Below are positions 39,889 to 47,589 of a stretch of 57,250 nt of DNA, piece after piece. Below the pieces are notes generated by a model. It had not been told where the DNA came from, ran no database searches, and was given only the letters and a program-made list of their open reading frames with translations. Within the stretch, counting starts at the first letter, position 1, and each line of letters starts with the position of its first letter. The position numbers and the translations under genes were made by a program. Source of the DNA: Clostridia bacterium (GTDB taxonomy: Bacteria; Bacillota; Clostridia; Oscillospirales; CAG-272); contig JAFOEU010000039.1 in assembly GCA_017387685.1 (NCBI GenBank), positions 1 to 57,250 of the forward strand, read 5' to 3'.

Positions 39889-42108
39889 ATGAAAGGACTT
39901 CAACGAAATATAGACGAAGCGGTTATCGCTTTGACGGAAAAGCCGATGCTTGCCGCCGATGCCGAGAGAATACTTATTGCGCACAGCCTTATTGGCAAAA
40001 ACGCCGACGAGCCCCAACCCGTGCGTTTTGCGCGCGCTATGTCCGCGATACTGGACAGAGTATCCGTTCCTCTCGAGGATTACGACCTCATTGCGGGGCG
40101 CGTCCTACACAGAGAGCTCGACGGTGAGGAAGAGGCAATTTTTGCCGAGCTTCGCCGCGATCCGCACTCGCCTTATAAAGACACGGTATTCAGCTCGGGG
40201 CATTGCTCCTACGATTGGGAAATGATCGCAGAGCTCGGTCTGCCGGGGCTTATCGAAAAGGCTCGAGTATCTCTTTCGGAGAAAACGGACGCGGGCAGAA
40301 GAATATTCCTTTCCTCGCTGATCGAGGTCTATGAGGCGATCAGCCGTTATATCCTTCGCTATGCCGAGGCGGCAGAAGAGAAGAATATGCCCGCCCTCGC
40401 GCTGACCTTGAAAAAAGCGGCAACCGAAAAGCCTTCGGATATGCGCACGGTTCTTCAGCTTTTCTGGATCATCACCCTAATTGATTGCTCCTACGTTTCC
40501 CCGAACCCGACTCTGACTGTCGGGCGGCTTGATAAGATACTTTATCCTTTTTACAAATCCGACCTCGAAAGCGGCAGACTCACGCGCGAAGAGGCGGCAG
40601 ATCTGATTACAGATTATTACTGCAAGCACAATCTCAATATGGGGCGCGGCGAGCATCAGGTCGGCGACGCTTCAAATTCCACAACCTTTGAGAGAATTTT
40701 CAATTTTGACGCGCCGCAGTATCTTTTGCTCGGCGGAACCGATATTGACGGAAACTATGCCGTCAACGATCTGACCTGTCTTTTTGCCGAGTGCATACAG
40801 CCCGAGTTCAAGAACCCCGTCATTGTTTTCTATTACGCGCCGGGAATGGATAAGTCTTATCCCGAGCTTTGGCGCAAGCTGACGGAAAAGGCACTCCTTT
40901 CATCTTCTTTGATGTTCTATAACGATGCGAATATAAAAGGTGCGTACCGAAGCCTCGGACTTCGTGATGAGGAGTTCGTAAACTATCATCATTTCGGATG
41001 CAACTGGCCGTCCCCCGGCTCGCACAGCTTTTGGATCAACGGCTCGCCGTCATCGAAGCACTATTCCGCCTTTGAATCAAAGGAAGAGGAAAATTTGCTT
41101 TTGCATAAATTCACCCGCATTCCCGAGCGCGGTTGGCAGGACGTTTTTATAAATATTCTGCGATCCTTGCGCGATGATCGCGATGTAACGATAGACGAAG
41201 TTTATAAGAAATATTTCTCCTATATGGAAGATTTTATTTCCAACAAGACCGAGCGCGGAGTGCGCGAGCTTCGTATCCGCCGCCGCAAGCCCTATGCCGT
41301 CTGCTCCTTCACGGACTGCTTTACCGCACGTCCGATCGAGCGCGGAGAGTGCTTTACCGCCTGCGCGGAATATTTGTTTGCGATAATGAATTTTCAGATG
41401 TTCGGCACGGTCTGCGACTGCTTCACCGTGACGGATGCGCTCGTTTTTCGCGATAAAAGGCTGACACTTTCGGAGCTTATTGACGCGGTCGATGCGAATT
41501 TTGAAGGTCACGCGCGCACGCTTGCACTTTGCCGACGTGTTCCGAAATACGGCAGCGACGATGCATTTGCGAACTCTCACGTTCGCCGTCTGGCGGATGG
41601 AATGGCGCGTTTGTCGCGGAAATATGCCGAAAAATATCTCCGAACGGACGGATTTTTGCTCGTTCCGTGCCTGCAAAGCGATACATGGCATCTTAAATAC
41701 GGCAAAGACTACGGCGCCACGCCCGACGGAAGACTCGCAGGAATGCCTTTTTCACAAAATTCACGCCCCGCAAACGGCTCTTGCACGAATGGGCTGACAG
41801 CGATGTTCAATTCTATGCTGAATATCCCCGCGGACGGATTCCTTTCGGGCGCGCTCAATCTCGACGTTGACCGAAAGCAGTTTGACGGAGATGATGGGCA
41901 TCGGATTTTTGCGTCTATGCTCGCGCTTTATCTTGAACGCGGAGGATTGCACGCGCAGGTTACGTCGATCGATCCGGGAGATCTTATTGATGCACAGACA
42001 AATCCGCAGCTGCACAAAGACCTCCGTGTCCGAATCACGGGATACAGCGGTATTTTCGTGGATATCTCAAAGCCCTTACAAGACGATATAATCGAAAGAA
42101 TGAAATAA
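39889..42108 (+). CDS. Divergent glycyl radical enzyme (PFL-like)
   Basis: A 739-residue protein with the ten-stranded barrel pattern of pyruvate formate-lyase-like enzymes. The C-terminal glycyl radical loop is RITGYSG with Gly718, 21 residues from the end. The thiyl cysteine is Cys371 in HHFGCNWPSPG. Characterised dehydratases and lyases (CutC, glycerol dehydratase, HypD, HpdB) have GC-x-E here, with Glu as base, and PFL has a Cys-Cys pair; this protein has Cys-Asn-Trp and thus neither. Other supporting strands are NPTLTVGRLD and GEHQVGDAS. ATG 39889 follows GAGAGGAG. It is cotranscribed with an aldo-keto reductase and its activase. Substrate unknown. Confidence 0.87.
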   Translation: MKGLQRNIDEAVIALTEKPMLAADAERILIAHSLIGKNADEPQPVRFARAMSAILDRVSVPLEDYDLIAGRVLHRELDGEEEAIFAELRRDPHSPYKDTVFSSGHCSYDWEMIAELGLPGLIEKARVSLSEKTDAGRRIFLSSLIEVYEAISRYILRYAEAAEEKNMPALALTLKKAATEKPSDMRTVLQLFWIITLIDCSYVSPNPTLTVGRLDKILYPFYKSDLESGRLTREEAADLITDYYCKHNLNMGRGEHQVGDASNSTTFERIFNFDAPQYLLLGGTDIDGNYAVNDLTCLFAECIQPEFKNPVIVFYYAPGMDKSYPELWRKLTEKALLSSSLMFYNDANIKGAYRSLGLRDEEFVNYHHFGCNWPSPGSHSFWINGSPSSKHYSAFESKEEENLLLHKFTRIPERGWQDVFINILRSLRDDRDVTIDEVYKKYFSYMEDFISNKTERGVRELRIRRRKPYAVCSFTDCFTARPIERGECFTACAEYLFAIMNFQMFGTVCDCFTVTDALVFRDKRLTLSELIDAVDANFEGHARTLALCRRVPKYGSDDAFANSHVRRLADGMARLSRKYAEKYLRTDGFLLVPCLQSDTWHLKYGKDYGATPDGRLAGMPFSQNSRPANGSCTNGLTAMFNSMLNIPADGFLSGALNLDVDRKQFDGDDGHRIFASMLALYLERGGLHAQVTSIDPGDLIDAQTNPQLHKDLRVRITGYSGIFVDISKPLQDDIIERMK

Positions 42109-42120
42109 GGAGGTAATATT

Positions 42121-43056
42121 ATGAAAAATATAAATTTGAAAAACGGCTTGTCGGTCTCTCCTATATGCCTCGGCGCGATGATGTTCGGCTCGACGGTGTC
42201 GAAGGAGGATGCTTACGCGGTTCTTGATACCTTCGTCGGTATGGGCGGTAACTTCATCGATACCTCCAACAATTACGCACATTGGGCGGGAACGGGCGAC
42301 GAGAGCGAAACTCTGCTCGGAGAATGGCTTCGCGACCGCGGCTGCCGCGATAAGATAATTCTTGCCACAAAGGTCGGCTTTGACCGCCACGGCGTTGGCG
42401 CGGGACTTAAAAGAGAGCAGATCGAGTATTGGTGCGACGAGAGCCTTCGCAAGCTCGGAACCGACTATATTGACCTGTACTATGCCCACACCGACGATAT
42501 GAGCACCCCGATGGAGGAAACTCTCGAGGCGTTCGATTCGCTCGTCAGAAAAGGCAAGGTGCGCCTCCTTGGCGGCAGTAACTACGACACCTGGCGCTTT
42601 TCCGAATTCAATATGATGGCAAAGGAGCGGGGATGCACCCCCTATACCGTTATGCAACAGCGGTTTTCCTACCTCAACTGCCGTCTTGACCTGAAGCCGA
42701 ACTATATTTTCAACGAAAACGTCGGCAGAGAGCGTCTGCGCTATCTTGAAAACAAGGATATTCCGCTCGTTGCGTATTCATCCCTGATCAGAGGCGCATA
42801 CGAGGATATCTCCCGCCTGCCCGAAAACTATATCGGCGGCGCGCGCTTTGAAACGCTTGCAAATATGGCAAAGGAAAAGGGTGTCACCAACAGCGCGCTT
42901 GCCGTCGCTTGGATGTGCAACGCGCACCGAATGGAAGGCTTCCCGCAGGTCATCCCGCTTTTCTCGTCATCAAACGTAGAACATTTCAAGTCCAACTGCG
43001 AGGGTGCACAGCTCTCCCTCTCCGACGAGGAAATGGCGATCCTTACGAACGCATGA
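42121..43056 (+). CDS. Aldo/keto reductase
   Basis: A 311-residue (alpha/beta)8 oxidoreductase with the catalytic tetrad Asp47, Tyr52, Lys84 and His123 (IDTSNNY, ATKVGFD, YYAHTDD). NAD(P)H binding is indicated by the late PLFSSSNVEHFKSN region. It sits between the glycyl radical enzyme and its activase, 12 bases after the first and with an ATGA overlap to the second, so it very likely reduces the carbonyl product of the radical enzyme or prepares its substrate. GGAGG precedes the start. Confidence 0.9.
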   Translation: MKNINLKNGLSVSPICLGAMMFGSTVSKEDAYAVLDTFVGMGGNFIDTSNNYAHWAGTGDESETLLGEWLRDRGCRDKIILATKVGFDRHGVGAGLKREQIEYWCDESLRKLGTDYIDLYYAHTDDMSTPMEETLEAFDSLVRKGKVRLLGGSNYDTWRFSEFNMMAKERGCTPYTVMQQRFSYLNCRLDLKPNYIFNENVGRERLRYLENKDIPLVAYSSLIRGAYEDISRLPENYIGGARFETLANMAKEKGVTNSALAVAWMCNAHRMEGFPQVIPLFSSSNVEHFKSNCEGAQLSLSDEEMAILTNA

Positions 43057-43808
43057 TTCCGTATGTTTTTGATATAAAGCGATCCTCGACCGTGGACGGT
43101 CCCGGCATTCGCACCGCGGTGTTCTTCAAGGGCTGTAACCTTGATTGCAAATGGTGCCACAATCCCGAGGGCAAGTCGCCCGAGCCCGAGCTTGCTCTGT
43201 TCAGAGAAAAATGCATCGGATGCGGAGCTTGCTCCGAGGTTTGTGAGCATAGTGAAAATTGTATCCTTTGCGGAGAGTGCGCGGAGAGCTGTCCCGCCGA
43301 TGCAAGAAGGCTTTACGGCAGCAGATATACTGTCGATCAGCTTTACGAAATCATTTGCGCCGATGCCGATTATTACCGCGCGACGGGCGGCGGAGTGACT
43401 TTTTCGGGGGGCGAGTGTATGCTTTATCCCGAATATATCGCAGAGCTTGCCGAAAAGTGCGCGAAGAGCGGCATTTCCGTTGCTGTAGATACGGCGGGGA
43501 ACGTGCCGTGGAGCGCATTTGAAGCCGTTTTGCCTTACACTTCGCTCTTACTTTACGATATCAAGGCACTCGATCCCTCGCTTCATAAAAAAGGTACGGG
43601 CGTAGATAACAGTCTTATACTTGAAAATCTTGAAAGACTCCTCAAGGCGGGCAGAGAAGTGATAATACGCACGCCCGTTATTCCCGGATACAATGACGGC
43701 GCGGAGCTTGAGAGAATCTGTGCGTACTGCGCCGAGAGGGGACTTCGCCACGAATTATTGCCCTATCACGCAATCGGTGAGAGCAAAAAGAATGCCATTA
43801 TAAAATAA
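43053..43808 (+). CDS. Glycyl radical enzyme activating enzyme (radical SAM)
   Basis: A 251-residue radical SAM protein with Cys28-x3-Cys32-x2-Cys35 (GCNLDCKWCHNPEG), preceded by STVDGPGIRT. Two added ferredoxin clusters follow: Cys54/57/60/64 and Cys70/73/76/80. This layout is that of activases for CutC- and HPAD-type enzymes rather than PflA, which lacks the extra clusters. Later motifs are TGGGVTFSGGE and IRTPVIPGYND. It would install the glycyl radical on Gly718 of the upstream enzyme. The start overlaps the reductase stop. Confidence 0.92.
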   Translation: MIPYVFDIKRSSTVDGPGIRTAVFFKGCNLDCKWCHNPEGKSPEPELALFREKCIGCGACSEVCEHSENCILCGECAESCPADARRLYGSRYTVDQLYEIICADADYYRATGGGVTFSGGECMLYPEYIAELAEKCAKSGISVAVDTAGNVPWSAFEAVLPYTSLLLYDIKALDPSLHKKGTGVDNSLILENLERLLKAGREVIIRTPVIPGYNDGAELERICAYCAERGLRHELLPYHAIGESKKNAIIK

Positions 43809-43810
43809 TG

Positions 43811-43844
43811 AAAAAGCACATCTGCCGCGGCAGATGTGCTTTTT
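43811..43844. terminator. Bidirectional terminator
   Basis: Identical in stem to the one at 39767 (AAAGCACATCTGCC / GGCAGATGTGCTTT), between the activase (+) and the small membrane protein (-). Confidence 0.88.
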
Positions 43845-43855
43845 ATGATTGTAAA

Positions 43856-44083
43856 TCAGTCCTTCTTGTAACCGATGTTCTTATCCTTAGCGGGATCGAA
43901 GAAGAGGTTGCAGATGGAAGCAACGAGGGGGTAAATACCAAAAGTGAGGTATGTAAGAAGGAAGTATGCCCAAGATCTGGAGGTAAAGCCTTCGGGCTTG
44001 AGCTCGGTGTGGTTGATAATGATGCTTCCGATGAAGCCGAGGAAGAAGGTCAGGATAAAGCGAATTACGTTTTTGGTGTCCAT
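43856..44083 (-). CDS. Small TM2-like membrane protein
   Basis: A 75-residue protein with two hydrophobic helices (FILTFFLGFIGSIII and YFLLTYLTFGIYPLVASICNLFF) joined by a short polar turn, and a charged C-terminus. The pattern resembles TM2-domain proteins, but the typical GxHRFY motif is replaced by INHTELKP. AAAGGAG lies before the start. It is monocistronic with a consensus promoter and an unusually long leader of about 80 bases. Function unknown. Confidence 0.75.
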   Translation of the reverse strand: MDTKNVIRFILTFFLGFIGSIIINHTELKPEGFTSRSWAYFLLTYLTFGIYPLVASICNLFFDPAKDKNIGYKKD

Positions 44084-44116
44084 GGTAAATCTCCTTTATT
44101 TATAGATTACATAGTC

Positions 44117-44164
44117 GGAACACCCCTAAGAGCATGCATCAAAGACGATACCTTGGGATGTTCT
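44117..44164 (-). promoter_or_regulatory. Structured leader of the small membrane protein gene
   Basis: Minus-strand arms GAACATCCCAAG and CTTAGGGGTGTTC pair across 44118-44164 at the start of the transcript, leaving about 30 bases before the ribosome site. It may be regulatory; no known riboswitch class is recognised. Confidence 0.45.
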
Positions 44165-44170
44165 TTGCAC

Positions 44171-44199
44171 ATTATATCACAAAATTAGCGATATGTCAA
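44171..44199 (-). promoter_or_regulatory. Promoter of the small membrane protein gene
   Basis: Perfect TTGACA (44194-44199), 17-base spacer, TATAAT (44171-44176) on the minus strand. Confidence 0.88.
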
Positions 44200-44222
44200 C
44201 AAAATATTAAAAAATTTTTAAA

Positions 44223-45293
44223 TCAATATTTTCCAAGCTCGTGGGCAAGCCTTGCGATTTCCTTCATATTTGCAAATGATACCGAGTTTGGGATCGAGTG
44301 GTCGGAGGCGAAAACGTAGCCGCCGCCCTCCTTCATTGCGGGAATGATGCGCTGCATCTCCGACTTGACGAGGTCGAGGTTGTCCCAAAGCTGCGCGTTG
44401 ATGCCGCCGCGGAATGCGAGGCGGTCGCCGTAGAGCTTTTTCAGCTTGAAGGGATCCATTCCCGCCTTGACCTCAAGCGGATTGAGCATTTCAACTCCGG
44501 TTTCGAGTATGTCGGGGAGCAAGGGCTCAATGAAGCCGCAGGAATGCATCTCGGTGACCATTCCGCGCTCGTGCGCCCAATCGACTGCTTTTTTGTGGTA
44601 CGGCTTTAAAAGCTCGCGGTACGCGGAGGGCGAGAAGAAGGGCGAGCCCTTGTAGCCCATATCGTCGTACCAGAATATGCCGTCGAATTCGTATCCCGCG
44701 TCGAGAATTCGCTGACAGAGGTCGAGCGAGGTGTTGAGGTAAGTATCAAAAATGTCGGAGACCCAATCGGGATCGTCGTACATTGATATAAGCATATTTT
44801 CGGTGCCCGTCAGACGGGTGTGCGCCACGTCAAAGCCGAACCATACAACGAGCTGTAAAAATCTGCCCTCTGCCTTCCACTTCGGATAGTTCTCTTCAAG
44901 ATATTTCCACGGGATTCTGTCCTCGTGATAGGTATACATAGCGCGCTTTGCTTCCTCCCACTTTTCGGGAGTGTCATAATAAAATTCAAGCACCTCGGGG
45001 GTGGAATCGAGGACGTTGAAAACCTTCTGCGTGCCGCCCCAATAGGTTGTTTCGATGCGGTAGCGGTCGGTCTCCTCGAGTATTTTTCTTGTATAACGAG
45101 GGGAATTGTCGGGGCATACGCGGATGACGCGGTCAAATCCGAAATAATCCTCCCAAGCGACGTTCTTCGGCATACCCTCGGCGTGCCAACGCTTGATCGT
45201 TCCGCGCCAAGCGCCGTCGATCATAGGGATGCGGTCGATCTCCTGACGCTTGAAAACGCGGAGCATTCTTTCTCTTTCTGTAAGCTGTATCAT
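44223..45293 (-). CDS. Uroporphyrinogen decarboxylase family protein (methyltransferase-like)
   Basis: A 356-residue protein of the UroD/MtaA superfamily: ERMLRVFKRQEIDRIPM start, YDDPDWVSDIFDTYL, FWYDDMGYKGSPFFSPSAYRELLKPYH and TEMHSCGFIEPLLPDI, whose His and Cys recall the zinc site of cobalamin-linked methyltransferases. No haem synthesis genes are near, so a true HemE role is unlikely. It is the last gene of the sialidase/GH32 operon. Members of this family often occur in glycan-use loci, with unknown substrates. AAAGGAG precedes the start at 45293. Confidence 0.82.
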   Translation of the reverse strand: MIQLTERERMLRVFKRQEIDRIPMIDGAWRGTIKRWHAEGMPKNVAWEDYFGFDRVIRVCPDNSPRYTRKILEETDRYRIETTYWGGTQKVFNVLDSTPEVLEFYYDTPEKWEEAKRAMYTYHEDRIPWKYLEENYPKWKAEGRFLQLVVWFGFDVAHTRLTGTENMLISMYDDPDWVSDIFDTYLNTSLDLCQRILDAGYEFDGIFWYDDMGYKGSPFFSPSAYRELLKPYHKKAVDWAHERGMVTEMHSCGFIEPLLPDILETGVEMLNPLEVKAGMDPFKLKKLYGDRLAFRGGINAQLWDNLDLVKSEMQRIIPAMKEGGGYVFASDHSIPNSVSFANMKEIARLAHELGKY

Positions 45294-45306
45294 ATCGTAA
45301 CTCCTT

Positions 45307-46410
45307 TCAAAGCAGAGCGGTGTAGACTTCTTTGCCGCCGTTGACGTATACCTCAACGACGTAGCCGTCTTTCAGAATTTTGAGATCGTTTATTTTGCCG
45401 GTGTATACGACGGGCTCTCTGCCGTCGCGCTCGATGATGAATCCGTTTTCGGTGCGCCTTACAGATTCGTCTTCATCCCGAAGCAGATGACGCACCTCTT
45501 CGATCGGGTATGCGGTGATTTCTCCGTCCGAGAGCTTTATCTCGCGCGGTACGGACATACATCCGATATCGGATGCCGCATAGCCTTTGTATTTCCAGCC
45601 GGGGATCCACGAGATCAGAATGCTTCTGCCCTTGTGATCCCGAAATACCTGACCCGCATATTGATCGGGACCTTTGTCTGTTTCCGATTGATATTCGGGC
45701 GTGAATTTGTCATTTTCGAACTTTCCGAACATCACGGAAAAGTAGTGTCTTGCCTCAAGCGGACAAACCGATGCGGTGAGAAGAACGCCGTCACCTGCGG
45801 ACATAAATGACGGACATTCGGTATATTTGCAGTTCTGCCACTCGCTCATAATGCCGACGTAATCCCAAGCGAAAAGATCATCGGAAGAGTAAAGCAAAAG
45901 TCTGCCCGTCTTCGTTTCGGGATTTCCCGATGCCATTACGCAGTAATATTTGCCGTCTATAAAGCATACCGCAGGGTCCCTGAAATCGGGACCGCCGTCC
46001 GCGGGATAGTGGTCGATCACGGGATTGCCGGTGTATTTTTCGAAGCTTATACCGTCCTTTGAATATGCGACGCTTACCGTCTGAATCTTTTTTTCACCGT
46101 CCGCGGGCGTGCGGATTGAGGCGTAAAATAGGTAGAGAACGCCATCCCGGACGGTAGCAGTGCCCGACCAACATCCACCCGAATCGTAATCTCGGTCGGG
46201 ATAAAGCGCAACGGGGAGCTCCTCCCAATTGAGAAAATCCTTTGTCCGCGAGTGTCCCCAATGCATCGGCTGATGCCACGGAACCTCGTAATCGGGCGCG
46301 TGCTGATAGAAAACGTGATAATATCCGTCAAAGTAGACGAGGCCGTTCGGATCGTTGATCCAGCCTTTTTGCGGTCTGAAATGATATTTTAATTTTTGTG
46401 AGTAGTCCAT
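45307..46410 (-). CDS. GH32 family glycosidase (fructosidase-like), short
   Basis: A 367-residue enzyme with the GH32 signature WINDPNG (17-23; nucleophile Asp20), FRDP (143-146; transition-state stabiliser) and ECP (acid/base Glu198). These cleave beta-fructosides such as sucrose or fructans. It is about 100 residues shorter than usual, and the C-terminal beta-sandwich is reduced to a short strand-rich tail. It has no signal peptide. Its start abuts the stop of the sialidase-like gene. No fructose PTS, transporter or regulator is adjacent, so activity on another sugar is possible. Confidence 0.88.
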   Translation of the reverse strand: MDYSQKLKYHFRPQKGWINDPNGLVYFDGYYHVFYQHAPDYEVPWHQPMHWGHSRTKDFLNWEELPVALYPDRDYDSGGCWSGTATVRDGVLYLFYASIRTPADGEKKIQTVSVAYSKDGISFEKYTGNPVIDHYPADGGPDFRDPAVCFIDGKYYCVMASGNPETKTGRLLLYSSDDLFAWDYVGIMSEWQNCKYTECPSFMSAGDGVLLTASVCPLEARHYFSVMFGKFENDKFTPEYQSETDKGPDQYAGQVFRDHKGRSILISWIPGWKYKGYAASDIGCMSVPREIKLSDGEITAYPIEEVRHLLRDEDESVRRTENGFIIERDGREPVVYTGKINDLKILKDGYVVEVYVNGGKEVYTALL

Positions 46411-46411
46411 C

Positions 46412-47482
46412 TTATTTTATCTCGTCAAGCGCAAATTTTGCAATTCCGAGGCGGAAAAGGCAGACACCGTCCTCCTCGCCGCCGCGGCAATATGCGCAGA
46501 GCATCGAGCCGTCCGACGTGAAGAATACACCGGGGTAGCAGAATCCGCGTTCACCTTCTTCGATGATATTAAGCTCACCGAAGGTCTTGCCGTTATCAGT
46601 GCTCTTGCGGATGACGATCGGAGTTCTGCCGCAGCCCCATTTTGTATTTACCCGTCCGTTATAATTTGGAATGGGATTGTAGATGGCGTAAAGAGTTTTT
46701 TCATCGTAGCGCACGATCTGCATAGGAGAGTTGGGCGAGGTGAAGATGCTCGGCTCGGGGGAGGTGAAGCTGAGCAGTCCGTCGACCGAGTAGCTTTGAT
46801 ACTGATAAGAAGCACCCGTGCGCATCCACAGCCAGAAAACGTCCTTCGAAAGCTCGATGATGCCCGGCTCCTGCAGACCGTATTTGAGATTTATATGATC
46901 CGAGTGGCAGAGGCGGGCGTTCGGATGCATACGGAAGGTCACGCCGTCGTCATCGGATATCAGCAGAACGGTTATCGCGGGATTGTAAATTCCGTATTTG
47001 GTTTTATAAGCCGGATAATATGCCGCGGGTGCGATGATCCTGCCGTCCGAGGTACGGATGAGGCGGTCGTTGTTGATAACGTAGTAAGCGGACGGAACGT
47101 CCCAAACGGTGCGTTCGGGAGTGAAGGTTGCCCCTCCGTCACGCGAGACCGATCTTCCGAGGGTGGAGGTGCCGTCGTTTTCTTTGATAAGGAAATAAAA
47201 CGCGAGCGCGCCGTCCTTTAGAGTGAGCGCGGAAACGCTCATCACGTTTTCCGTGCCGAAAAAAGCTGCGGGTGCAATCATTTCGGGCGCGGACCAGCTC
47301 TCGCCCTCATCGGTGGAACGGATCATTTTGATGTTGCAAGCGGAGTGATCGTAGCCGTTTGCGCCGCAGTATGCGCTGTACGCAAACAGTATTTCACCCG
47401 AGGGGGTGCGGAGAAACGCGCCCTCGCTGTTTCGGGGATTGCCCTCGCTCGGAGGCAGATCGCAGACTAATCTGACGGTCAT
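46412..47482 (-). CDS. Sialidase/BNR-repeat family protein
   Basis: A 356-residue six-bladed propeller candidate with four Asp-boxes (S-x-D-x-G-x-S/T-W/F): near 56-63 STDEGESW, 113-120 SRDGGATF, 176-183 SDDDGVTF and 294-301 STDNGKTF. Arginines in the first and later blades (RLVCDLP, EEGERGFCYPG) may form the carboxylate-binding triad, but a full GH33 site cannot be confirmed. It lacks a signal peptide, so it is not a secreted sialidase of the usual type. It heads the operon with GH32 and UroD-family genes. GAGGA precedes the start at 47482. Confidence 0.82.
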   Translation of the reverse strand: MTVRLVCDLPPSEGNPRNSEGAFLRTPSGEILFAYSAYCGANGYDHSACNIKMIRSTDEGESWSAPEMIAPAAFFGTENVMSVSALTLKDGALAFYFLIKENDGTSTLGRSVSRDGGATFTPERTVWDVPSAYYVINNDRLIRTSDGRIIAPAAYYPAYKTKYGIYNPAITVLLISDDDGVTFRMHPNARLCHSDHINLKYGLQEPGIIELSKDVFWLWMRTGASYQYQSYSVDGLLSFTSPEPSIFTSPNSPMQIVRYDEKTLYAIYNPIPNYNGRVNTKWGCGRTPIVIRKSTDNGKTFGELNIIEEGERGFCYPGVFFTSDGSMLCAYCRGGEEDGVCLFRLGIAKFALDEIK

Positions 47483-47521
47483 ATCGTTTTTCCTCGCTTC
47501 AAAATAGATATATATACGTTT

Positions 47522-47550
47522 ATTGTACCATAATATGCGGGATATGTCAA
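47522..47550 (-). promoter_or_regulatory. Promoter of the sialidase/GH32/UroD operon
   Basis: TTGACA (47545-47550), 17-base spacer, TACAAT (47522-47527) on the minus strand. Confidence 0.8.
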
Positions 47551-47554
47551 GAAG

Positions 47555-47588
47555 AAAAAGCACACCTGCGGTGCAGATGTGCTTTTTT
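47555..47588 (-). terminator. Terminator of the purine permease gene
   Basis: AAAAGCACACCTGC / GCAGATGTGCTTTT stem with one mismatch and T tail, a near copy of the terminators at 39767 and 43811. Confidence 0.85.
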
Positions 47589-47589
47589 G

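Noticed and set aside
44223-45293. hemE (true uroporphyrinogen decarboxylase)
   Set aside because: It is in a glycan operon, no haem genes are near, and the motifs fit the wider UroD/methyltransferase group.
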